From NCBI GenBank assembly GCA_025655635.1, contig JAHXIM010000319.1, positions 1 through 11,565 of the forward strand: DNA of 11,565 bases, read 5' to 3'. Positions 1 through 6,203 of this stretch are shown here, in pieces. The DNA comes from a gamma proteobacterium symbiont of Lucinoma myriamae. GTDB lineage: Bacteria > Pseudomonadota > Gammaproteobacteria > GRL18. Below the pieces are notes generated by a model. That model was not told where the DNA came from and made no database searches. It worked only from the letters and a program-made list of their open reading frames with translations. The stretch's first letter is position 1; every line of letters begins with the position of its first letter. A program made the translations under genes and the position numbers.

Positions 1-81
1 AGGTCGTTTTCTCTGGTAATTGGGCTTCATCCACTGGGTGAATGATTTTTGGTGGTAATGTCATGATATTTCACTATAATT
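1..81 (-). pseudogene. Out-of-frame remnant of the uracil-DNA glycosylase C-terminus
   Basis: Just past the stop of the glycosylase gene, the minus strand read in the +1 frame gives H-S-P-S-G-stop-S at 44-24, followed by P-I-T-R-E-N-D at 23-3. This resembles the H-P-S-G-x-S active-site block that normally lies near the C-terminus of this glycosylase family, with an extra serine and a stop where the x residue belongs (a CGA arginine codon changed to TGA would explain it). The simplest reading is that the gene once ran through here and acquired at least a frameshift and a nonsense change. Another reading is a new minus-strand gene starting with ATG at 64 (M-T-L-P-P-K-I-I-H-P) and leaving the window. 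It has only a weak ribosome site. I favour the remnant because the motif falls where the family would place it. Confidence 0.5.
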
Positions 82-573
82 TCAATGGGTTGGACCAATG
101 ACTTCATCCAGTTTTTTGATGCTCATAAACTGACTGATAGCCAGTTTACCAACCAGAATGATAAGCTCAGGTTTGAGCAGTTCAATTTCTGCATTGAGCC
201 ATCGGGAGCATTGTTTTATTTCCTCTTTATCGGGGACTCTGTCACCATGGGCATTTTTACTTTTCTTACCGGGATAGCAGCGACAGATTGCTGACATATA
301 AACAGAGGTGCGGATTTTTTTTTCATCAACGCCGATTGCAGCAAACCAGGAAAATAATTTTTTGCCGGCAGTCCAGGCAAATGGCCGTAATACTTCAATT
401 TCTTTAAAACCAGGTGCTTGCCCAATCAACATCACCTTTGAAGGGATAGCCAAACCATGAATGGCAGGGCCAGACATCTTAGGACATAAAGTACACTGCT
501 GTAATTTGTGCTGGTGTTGCTGTAATTGTAATTTAAGTTGATCTTTTTGCATGCAGCTGGCCTTGTTTTTCAT
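82..573 (-). CDS. Uracil-DNA glycosylase superfamily protein, C-terminally truncated
   Basis: This 163-residue protein resembles the family 4/5-type uracil-DNA glycosylases, which remove uracil from DNA at the first step of base excision repair. Visible marks are the motif G-Q-A-P-G with R-P-F-A-x-x-A-G (residues 51-70), which forms the catalytic and uracil pocket, and cysteines C27-x2-C30, C97/C99 and C122, spaced like the ligands of a 4Fe-4S cluster. A conserved-looking C-R-C-Y-P-G-K stretch and a D-R-V-P segment follow. The protein ends at G-P-T-H, about 50 residues earlier than I expect, without the C-terminal H-P-S-type motif that contacts the DNA backbone and uracil. Remains of that motif are seen out of frame downstream. 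I infer a nonfunctional or impaired product unless the break is a sequencing error. The start is the first ATG at 573; Met8 is an alternative. The gene diverges from the response regulator. Confidence 0.8.
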   Translation of the reverse strand: MKNKASCMQKDQLKLQLQQHQHKLQQCTLCPKMSGPAIHGLAIPSKVMLIGQAPGFKEIEVLRPFAWTAGKKLFSWFAAIGVDEKKIRTSVYMSAICRCYPGKKSKNAHGDRVPDKEEIKQCSRWLNAEIELLKPELIILVGKLAISQFMSIKKLDEVIGPTH

Positions 574-812
574 TTACTTTAACACTTGATAAGTGACAGT
601 ATCGTTCAATCCATATAATGATAGTCTTATATCATGCTCCAATGCACAAAAAAATAAAAACTGAAGTAATAGCTTTAATTTTTGAAAAAATATGAAATAA
701 GCCCATTTTTATGTAAAAAACTTTTTTTAGTCTATACTTATCTAAAAATAATAATTTTATTCTATATGATAGAGATAGTTGTAAGAATTAATAAGGGGGG
801 GGATAAAGGAGC
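574..812. other. Divergent AT-rich intergenic region
   Basis: This 239-bp spacer separates the minus-strand glycosylase from the plus-strand response regulator and should hold both promoters. It contains three small inverted repeats: CACTT-GAT-AAGTG (583-595), ATGATA-N6-TATCAT (618-635) and TCTAT-ATG-ATAGA (761-773). The heptamer ATGATAG occurs at 618-624 and again at 767-773. There are A and T runs at 715-728, and -10-like TATACT (733-738) and TATGAT (765-770) boxes, but neither has a good -35 partner. No open frame of note lies here. Confidence 0.6.
795..811 (+). promoter_or_regulatory. G8 tract and Shine-Dalgarno of the response regulator gene
   Basis: A run of eight G residues (795-802) is followed by AAAGGAG (805-811), which ends one base before the ATG at 813. 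That spacing is short for a ribosome site, so the G tract itself may also contribute to 30S binding. A G8 homopolymer is prone to slippage, and here a length change would alter the leader spacing rather than the reading frame. Confidence 0.5.
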
Positions 813-1464
813 ATGAGTTCAATTCGTACATTTATTGCAGAGGATCATGCAATACTCAGAGAGGGCTTACGTGCGTTACTGGTTTCAAATCCGGATATAG
901 AAATCATTGGTGAAGCAGAAAATGGTCGTGATGCAGTTCAGCAAATCTGTAAATTAAAGCCTCAACTCGTTCTAATGGATTTATCCATGTCGCATACTGA
1001 ACGGGACAGAAGCTATCAGTTTGATTAAACGACGTGAGCCGGATATAAAGATTATTGCATTAACCGTACATAAATCTCATGAATATGTCAGGGCAACCCT
1101 GGATGCTAAAGCTGATGGTTATATGCTTAAAGATGATACGCATCTGCAATTGCTAACTGCAATTGAGAGCGTGATTAAGGGAAATGTCTATCTGAGTCCA
1201 GGGATAACCAACAAAGTCGTAAGTGGTTATCTTGATAAAGACGCTGATTCACCAGGCTCACATTCCTGGGATACACTGACAGATAGAGAACGGCAGGTGA
1301 TAAAACTAATTGCTGAAGGCTTTAAAAACAGGGATATAGCAGAAAGTTTATCCGTTAGTATAAAAACAGTTGAAAAGCACCGTTCCAATCTTATGAAAAA
1401 ACTGGATCTGCATAATGCCTCGTCGTTAACCTCTTATGCGATAGAGAATCATATTACGGGTTAA
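813..1464 (+). pseudogene. NarL/LuxR-family response regulator, split by a +1 frameshift
   Basis: Two overlapping frames together encode a two-component response regulator that would bind DNA when phosphorylated. The first (813-1028) has the receiver start, with acidic pair E10-D11 and phospho-acceptor D56 in L-M-D-L-S-M. The second (1021-1464, open from a TTG) carries the switch Thr (A-L-T-V-H), the conserved Lys in M-L-K-D-D, and a LuxR-type helix-turn-helix from L-T-D-R-E-R-Q to about 50 residues later. Dropping one base near 999 turns H-T-E-R-D into H-T-N-G-T-E-A-I-S, which matches the family's N-G-x-E-A segment with exact spacing and gives one protein of about 216 residues, a normal length. 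The usual Pro after S-M is Ser here. No sensor kinase is in the window. The split is either a real mutation or a sequence error. The regulon is unknown; lying just upstream of the secretion operon is suggestive only. Confidence 0.85.
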
Positions 1465-1473
1465 AATAGCTGG

Positions 1474-1501
1474 TCGATATAAAATTAATAAGATGTATTA
1501 T
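1474..1501 (+). promoter_or_regulatory. Weak candidate sigma-70 promoter for the gsp operon
   Basis: TCGATA (1474-1479, four of six matches to the -35 consensus) and TATTAT (1496-1501, five of six matches to the -10 consensus) are 16 bp apart, upstream of gspL. In DNA this AT-rich such matches arise often by chance, so this is only a candidate. The -35-like part lies inside a 15-base sequence repeated near the start of gspD. Confidence 0.2.
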
Positions 1502-1622
1502 TATGAGCAATCTTAATAAGAGTGGAACTGGTAAAGCTGAACTTTTCTGCTATGAAAAGATAAGAAGAGTAGATTGCTGAATAGAAATATTGCTTAATTG
1601 ATCATGTTTTGAACTAACCTTT

Positions 1623-1627
1623 AGGAA
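1623..1627 (+). promoter_or_regulatory. Ribosome binding site deciding the TTG start of gspL
   Basis: AGGAA lies six bases before the TTG at 1634. The next in-frame Met is about 60 residues in, inside the conserved N-terminal region, so this site supports initiation at TTG. Confidence 0.65.
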
Positions 1628-1633
1628 ATACAG

Positions 1634-2956
1634 TTGCTTAAGAATTTTGTCCCTTTTTTCAACCGGCTAAAATACAAGGTTGTTTTTTCAGTTTCCTCGT
1701 TTATCAAGACAGATGAACACCAGGAACTTTTGAAAAAAGTAGATAGTCATTTTTTGATATGGGATCATGAACTGATTAATCTGGCTACAGGGCAAAGTCA
1801 TGTTCTCAAGGATATGAGTGCAGATAGCATTGCTTCTGCTGCGGGTGAGCTTATTCACAAAGGAAGTAAAAACAAACAAACTTTTCATGCAGCTCTATAC
1901 TTACCTGATTTAGAATTTGTTGCAACAGAATATGAGTTGCCGGAAGTCGCTGCTCAGAATATTACGTCTGCGCTTAGTTACCAGGTTGATGAACTCATGC
2001 CTGCCTATCCGGGAAAATTAATACTGGCGGTGAATCATAATGAGTTAAAAGAAAAGAATATCGCCTTATGGCTGGATCAGCTCAGATCGGAACGCCTTTT
2101 CGCAGCCTTTAAAAACCAGAATATTGAGTTGACAGCCATAATACCCAGAGTGGCTCTGGCCTTCCTGTTAAAGAATATAAATGCGGTAAAAAATCAGATT
2201 CGTCAATTCAAAGAACTTGATGAAAACGGCATTTTGTATGCTGCTGTGGAAAATCAAAGTCTGGTTCAATGGCACAACATTAACAGTCGTGACATGAAAG
2301 ATGAGACATATTTATATCAATGGGAACAGAAAGCTGAACCTTTAGATAATATGACATTGATTGAGACATCCGCTTTTTGGCAGCAAATTGATCGAAGTCA
2401 TCTGGATCAGCTTCGCTATACGTTTTTCCCTGAATCTGCCCGGCAGAATTTAAAACAACGCAGTCGAATTAAAAAAGGCCGTCTTGCGATCATCGTCGGT
2501 GCTGTAGCCGCTTTTCTGGCAGCAACCCCCTTTATACTAAATTCAATACGTGATGCCAAATGGGAACAAAAGTATCTGGATTATAAAGAAAAGACTGCTG
2601 AAGTGAGTAAAATGCGTCGTACAGTGACCCAATTTGAAGATAACTGGGCTTTGTTCATTGAATATCCCCGGGCTGATGTTATGGCAGTGATAAAAAAACT
2701 CAATACTATTATTCCTAAAAACAGCTGGATAAAAGGCTTTGAAATAAAAAGCGGTGTGGTTGAAATTGATGGTTACAGTCCAAATCCTACTGAAATTCTG
2801 GAGCTGATATCACACCAGGCAGAATTTGAACAGGCGGCTTTTAATCAGAGAACCCGAACGGAGAGAGGCAAAGATAATGAACATTTTGGTATTACTTTTT
2901 ATTTAAATAGTATTAATATGGAAGCTTATCAAGAAAAACATTTTCCTGTGAATTAA
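1634..2956 (+). CDS. gspL: Type II secretion system protein GspL
   Basis: GspL is a bitopic inner-membrane scaffold. Its cytoplasmic domain, related to the actin-like PilM fold, recruits the ATPase GspE, and its periplasmic domain pairs with GspM. In this 440-residue protein the cytoplasmic part spans about residues 35-275, and one membrane helix is clear at about 284-305 (I-I-V-G-A-V-A-A-F-L-A-A). The periplasmic end is PilN-like: a short coiled region, then I-I-P-K-N-S-W-I-K-G with V-V-E-I-D-G-Y and a Leu-rich helix near 386-400. Length is typical of the family. It starts with TTG, supported by AGGAA upstream. It is the first gene of the operon, whereas gspL is usually near the 3' end. Assignment rests on topology, the PilN-like segment and the adjacent gspM; the N-terminal domain is poorly conserved. 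A PilM-PilN fusion from a pilus system is a less likely alternative given ten linked gsp genes. Confidence 0.85.
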   Translation: MLKNFVPFFNRLKYKVVFSVSSFIKTDEHQELLKKVDSHFLIWDHELINLATGQSHVLKDMSADSIASAAGELIHKGSKNKQTFHAALYLPDLEFVATEYELPEVAAQNITSALSYQVDELMPAYPGKLILAVNHNELKEKNIALWLDQLRSERLFAAFKNQNIELTAIIPRVALAFLLKNINAVKNQIRQFKELDENGILYAAVENQSLVQWHNINSRDMKDETYLYQWEQKAEPLDNMTLIETSAFWQQIDRSHLDQLRYTFFPESARQNLKQRSRIKKGRLAIIVGAVAAFLAATPFILNSIRDAKWEQKYLDYKEKTAEVSKMRRTVTQFEDNWALFIEYPRADVMAVIKKLNTIIPKNSWIKGFEIKSGVVEIDGYSPNPTEILELISHQAEFEQAAFNQRTRTERGKDNEHFGITFYLNSINMEAYQEKHFPVN

Positions 2957-2960
2957 CTTT

Positions 2961-2979
2961 CTGTGGATTAAGACCACAG
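2961..2979 (+). promoter_or_regulatory. Hairpin in the gspL-gspM gap
   Basis: CTGTGG (2961-2966) and CCACAG (2974-2979) form a perfect 6-bp stem with a 7-base loop, 11 bases before the gspM ATG. An alternative partner, CCTGTG (2945-2950) in the last codons of gspL, can pair with CACAGG (2975-2980), so two mutually exclusive structures are possible. There is no T-run, so this is not an intrinsic terminator. A role in tuning gspM translation or mRNA stability is inference. Confidence 0.4.
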
Positions 2980-2990
2980 GACTAAAGTGA

Positions 2991-3542
2991 ATGACTAAAA
3001 AAGAAAAAAAAATATTATGGCTCTTTCTGGTGATTTTGTGTGTAGGCGTGATTGCACGAGGAATTCCCTTTGCCGCTAAATCATATCAGTCCGGTATTAT
3101 GGCTGTAGAGGAATCAAAAGAAAAGATAAAACGTCTTAAAAAACTTCGGGCTCGTGAAGCGTATTGGCAGACAGAGTTTAAAAAAATTAATAACAAGGAA
3201 CAACAATTATTAAAGCAGCTTTTTGTCGGACAGTCTCCGGAAATCATTGCCGCCCGCGTTCAGGAAAAGCTCAAGATGCTGGCAAGGCAAAGCGGTATTA
3301 AAGTTGACTCTATGAACCTTCCGGATTTAAAACAAACAGATGATTGGCTATTGATTAGTCAAACGATGACGTTTAAGGCTTCAACTGATAACTTAATGGC
3401 ATTTCTGGACATGATTAAACAATCAAAATCAACTCTGATTGTGACCGATATTCAGATGAACTCATTCCGAAAAATTCTCAACTGTACGATTAAAGTGGTC
3501 GGCTTTAGTTATTCAGCTGCAAAGCAGGGAAGTAATTCCTGA
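2991..3542 (+). CDS. gspM: Type II secretion system protein GspM (PilO-like)
   Basis: GspM is a small bitopic inner-membrane protein that partners GspL in the assembly platform, as PilO partners PilN. This 183-residue protein has a basic cytoplasmic tail (K-K-E-K-K), one membrane helix at about 8-24, a charged coiled-coil stretch at about 38-76, then a periplasmic ferredoxin-like domain with alternating strands and helices (about 85-172) resembling the PilO/GspM type b fold. The sequence has little family-wide identity, so the call leans on topology, size and position directly between gspL and gspE. The ATG at 2991 lacks a good Shine-Dalgarno (only AAGTGA immediately upstream) and follows a hairpin, so translation may depend on gspL. 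Its stop overlaps the gspE start in TGATG. Confidence 0.8.
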   Translation: MTKKEKKILWLFLVILCVGVIARGIPFAAKSYQSGIMAVEESKEKIKRLKKLRAREAYWQTEFKKINNKEQQLLKQLFVGQSPEIIAARVQEKLKMLARQSGIKVDSMNLPDLKQTDDWLLISQTMTFKASTDNLMAFLDMIKQSKSTLIVTDIQMNSFRKILNCTIKVVGFSYSAAKQGSNS

Positions 3543-4987
3543 TGGAACTGGATTTAAATATTTTCTCAGACTTGCTGGTTCCACTCGGGATCGCACCGGA
3601 TAAAGACTTTTTTCAATCTGGGAGACTGATTTATATTAACTCTCCAGAAGCCGAATTAAGAGCAAAGCTCCGTTATACTATAGGGCAGGAGATTGAATTT
3701 TTCCCGGAAAATGAAGAAAATATTTCCCGATTAATAAAGCATTGGCGTGCTGAGCTAGCACCGGAAATAGTTGAAGAACAGGAAGACGAAACCACTTTTA
3801 GTGAAGACGACCTGCAATACCTTTCATCTGATGCCCCGGTAATTCGTCTGGTCAATCACCTGTTTGAGCGAGTGCTTGACTTAAATGCCAGTGATATTCA
3901 TTTTGAACCAGAAGAACAGAGCTTTAATGTTCGCTGCCGTGTTGATGGCATCATGCAGCAGATAGAAACCTTGCCGATAAGAGCCCAGCTTCCCGTGACT
4001 TCACGGCTGAAATTAATGGCAAAGCTGGATATCGGTGAAAAAAGACTGCCCCAGGATGGTCGAATTGACTACAGTCTTGGTCAGAAAAAAATTGATATGC
4101 GTGTGTCGACACTACCGGGTGTCCATGGTGAGTCAGTTGTTTTACGTATTCTTGATCGCAGTGATATTCAGGTCAAACTTGAACAACTGGGGATGCCGCA
4201 TAGAGTACTGGATAACTGGGAGAAATTAATTAAGCAGCCTCACGGCATGATTCTGGTGACCGGGCCAACAGGAAGTGGTAAAACCACAACATTGTATGCC
4301 ACTCTGGAAAAAATCAGTACCAAACAGCAAAAAATGATCACGGTAGAAGATCCGGTTGAATACCAACTGGACGGGATCACACAAATACAGGTCAATAGTA
4401 AAATTGGTCTGAGTTTTGCCTCGGGACTGCGCTCCATTGTTCGTCAGGATCCGGATGTGATCATGATAGGTGAAATACGTGATCATGAAACGGCTTCCAT
4501 TGCCATTGAATCTGCTCTGACAGGTCACCTGGTCTTTTCAACGCTGCACACCAATGATGCAGCGGGTTCCATCAGCCGTTTACAGGACATGGGAGTTGAG
4601 CCCTATTTAATCAGCTCCAGTTTACTGGCGATTCAGGCGCAGCGATTAGTACGAAAAATTTGTCCGGACTGCTGCGGTGAACATAGTATGACTGATGTCG
4701 AAGCAAAACTACTGGGAATTTTGCCAGAGGAGATGTTTTCTGTTCATCGTGGAGAAGGCTGTAACCAATGCGGGGGAACAGGCTATCGAGGCCGTATTGG
4801 ACTTTATGAATTATTAATCATCAGCGATGAGATCCGCTACCTGATCAACACCGGTGCTGATGCTAATATCATGCGTAAAAAAGCGGTTGAACAAGGTATG
4901 TTGACTCTGAGACAGGATGCTCTGAGCAAGCTGACTCATGGTTTAACTACAGTTGAAGAAGTTGTCAGGGTAACCAAAGCAGTATGA
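3542..4987 (+). CDS. gspE: Type II secretion ATPase GspE
   Basis: This is the cytoplasmic hexameric ATPase that powers pseudopilus assembly, docked on GspL and GspF. In 481 residues it shows an N-terminal GspL-binding region (about 1-90), the N2 domain with S-D-I-H-F-E-P and R-V-D-G, then the secretion ATPase core: Walker A G-P-T-G-S-G-K-T (241-248), an Asp box at V-E-D-P-V-E-Y, Walker B I-M-I-G-E-I-R-D, and a His box around T-G-H-L-V-F-S-T-L-H-T. The zinc-binding tetracysteine typical of GspE is intact: C374-P-D-C377 and C407-N-Q-C410, followed by G-G-T-G-Y-R-G-R. All catalytic elements are present, so it should be active. The tetracysteine also occurs in PilB, but the surrounding gsp genes decide the assignment. 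The ATG is embedded in the gspM stop, and the gene overlaps gspF by ATGA. Confidence 0.97.
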   Translation: MELDLNIFSDLLVPLGIAPDKDFFQSGRLIYINSPEAELRAKLRYTIGQEIEFFPENEENISRLIKHWRAELAPEIVEEQEDETTFSEDDLQYLSSDAPVIRLVNHLFERVLDLNASDIHFEPEEQSFNVRCRVDGIMQQIETLPIRAQLPVTSRLKLMAKLDIGEKRLPQDGRIDYSLGQKKIDMRVSTLPGVHGESVVLRILDRSDIQVKLEQLGMPHRVLDNWEKLIKQPHGMILVTGPTGSGKTTTLYATLEKISTKQQKMITVEDPVEYQLDGITQIQVNSKIGLSFASGLRSIVRQDPDVIMIGEIRDHETASIAIESALTGHLVFSTLHTNDAAGSISRLQDMGVEPYLISSSLLAIQAQRLVRKICPDCCGEHSMTDVEAKLLGILPEEMFSVHRGEGCNQCGGTGYRGRIGLYELLIISDEIRYLINTGADANIMRKKAVEQGMLTLRQDALSKLTHGLTTVEEVVRVTKAV

Positions 4988-6192
4988 GCCTCAATTATTA
5001 TGACTATAAAGCCTATAATAGCCAGAGTGTACTGGAGAAAGGGCAGCTCAGCGCCGAAAGTGAGCAGGAAGTGGTTAATGTCCTCAAAGGTAAAAAGCTG
5101 ATCCCCATAAAAATTTCATTATCAGTCCGGCAGTCTCAACAAAAGACACAGAGAAAAGGTATATCAAGCTCTGAGCTGATTGATTTTACTCAGGGGCTGA
5201 CGACCCTGATTGATGCCCAGATGCCTATCGATAAAGCGTTGCTTTTGCTGGAGGGGCTTTCAGAATCAGCCTCAACCAGACAGCTTATCGAAGCCATTCG
5301 CCGCGATGTAAAAGAGGGTAAAACTCTGGCTCAGGCAATGGAAGCCAGAAAAAATGTATTTTCAAGCATGTATGTCAATATTATCAGAGCGGGAGAAGAA
5401 GCCGGGATCCTCAGTCAGCTGTTGCCTTCACTGGAACGCTTTATGGTTGATTCTGCAGAAACACGGCGTTTTATTATTGCGGCAATGGTCTATCCAGCCG
5501 TGCTGTTTATTGTCGGTGTTGTGTCAGTTATTATCATGCTGGCCTTTGTGGTGCCTCAATTTGCCACTTTGTTTGAAGACGCTGGCACTCAAATTCCGCC
5601 TTCCGCTGCTTTTTTGCTGACATTAAGTGAATGGCTGCAGTCCTGGGGATGGACATTACTTCTCATACCGGTTGGAATTTACTATTTCTGGAAAATATGG
5701 GGTAATGGTAAAGAAAGAAAACAGCATCGAGACGGTTTTTTATTAAAGCTACCTGTTTTGGGTAAATTACTACTGTATCGGGATACAGCAAACTTTGCTC
5801 GAACCTTGGGCTCATTGTTGTCAGCAGGTATTCCTCTGCTGCGAGCTTTGAAAATAACACGAGGTGTGGTTGAAAATACCCAGCTGGTGGATGATTTAAC
5901 TAAAGTGGAAGTGGATGTTCAGTCTGGTGTGGCTTTAGGGCAGGCACTGGATAACAGAAAAACATTTCCTGTACTATTATATAAACTAATCAGTGTGGGT
6001 GAAGAATCAGGCCGAATGGCCAGTATTCTGAATCAGCTGGCAACGACCTTTGACGGCTATGTAAAAAACCTGATTGCAAAACTTGTCGCGCTGCTGGAAC
6101 CCTTATTAATTCTGTTTTTGGGTATTATGGTTGGCGGAATTGTGATTACTATGTTATTAGCGGTATTTAGTATTAATGATGTGGGAATGTAG
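4984..6192 (+). CDS. gspF: Type II secretion platform protein GspF
   Basis: GspF is the polytopic inner-membrane protein at the centre of the assembly platform, thought to couple GspE motion to pseudopilin extraction. The 402-residue length is typical. Two tandem T2SSF domains are visible, at about 66-190 and 269-392, each with the family signature near its end (G-E-E-A-G at 137-141, G-E-E-S-G-R at 339-344). Membrane helices lie at about 166-192, 220-239 and 369-396. The N-terminal 50 residues (Y-x-Y-K-A-Y, then a Q-E-V-V-N-V-L-K segment) are the usual cytoplasmic cap. The start ATG overlaps the gspE stop in ATGA, implying translational coupling. gspD begins 11 bases after its stop. Confidence 0.96.
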   Translation: MSLNYYDYKAYNSQSVLEKGQLSAESEQEVVNVLKGKKLIPIKISLSVRQSQQKTQRKGISSSELIDFTQGLTTLIDAQMPIDKALLLLEGLSESASTRQLIEAIRRDVKEGKTLAQAMEARKNVFSSMYVNIIRAGEEAGILSQLLPSLERFMVDSAETRRFIIAAMVYPAVLFIVGVVSVIIMLAFVVPQFATLFEDAGTQIPPSAAFLLTLSEWLQSWGWTLLLIPVGIYYFWKIWGNGKERKQHRDGFLLKLPVLGKLLLYRDTANFARTLGSLLSAGIPLLRALKITRGVVENTQLVDDLTKVEVDVQSGVALGQALDNRKTFPVLLYKLISVGEESGRMASILNQLATTFDGYVKNLIAKLVALLEPLLILFLGIMVGGIVITMLLAVFSINDVGM

Positions 6193-6203
6193 AGGGAAAA
6201 CGT

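Larger units (their letters stand above)
1465..1633 (+). other. Intergenic leader upstream of the gsp operon
   Basis: This 169-bp AT-rich gap sits between the response regulator and gspL and is the only sizeable noncoding stretch before the secretion operon, so the operon promoter is expected here or further upstream. A 25-codon ATG frame (1503-1580) has no ribosome site and no recognisable product, and I do not call it a gene. No hairpin followed by a T-run that would end the regulator transcript is visible, so read-through into gspL is possible. Confidence 0.5.

Noticed and set aside
715..728. AAAAAA-C-TTTTTTT as a hairpin terminator
   Set aside because: It is an A/T-only run with essentially no loop, would be unstable as RNA, and lies in a divergent promoter region where no transcript needs to end.
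985..1028. Programmed +1 frameshifting joining the two regulator frames
   Set aside because: There is no prfB-like slippery codon plus stop or other known shift signal at the junction; the junction codons are ordinary sense codons.
1021..1464. The HTH part of the regulator as an independent gene starting at TTG
   Set aside because: It begins in the middle of a receiver domain, lacks a ribosome site, and joins perfectly to the upstream frame when one base is dropped, so it is better seen as half of a split gene.
1503..1580. A 25-codon ATG frame between the regulator and gspL
   Set aside because: It has no ribosome binding site, no recognisable product and a length expected by chance in a 169-bp gap.
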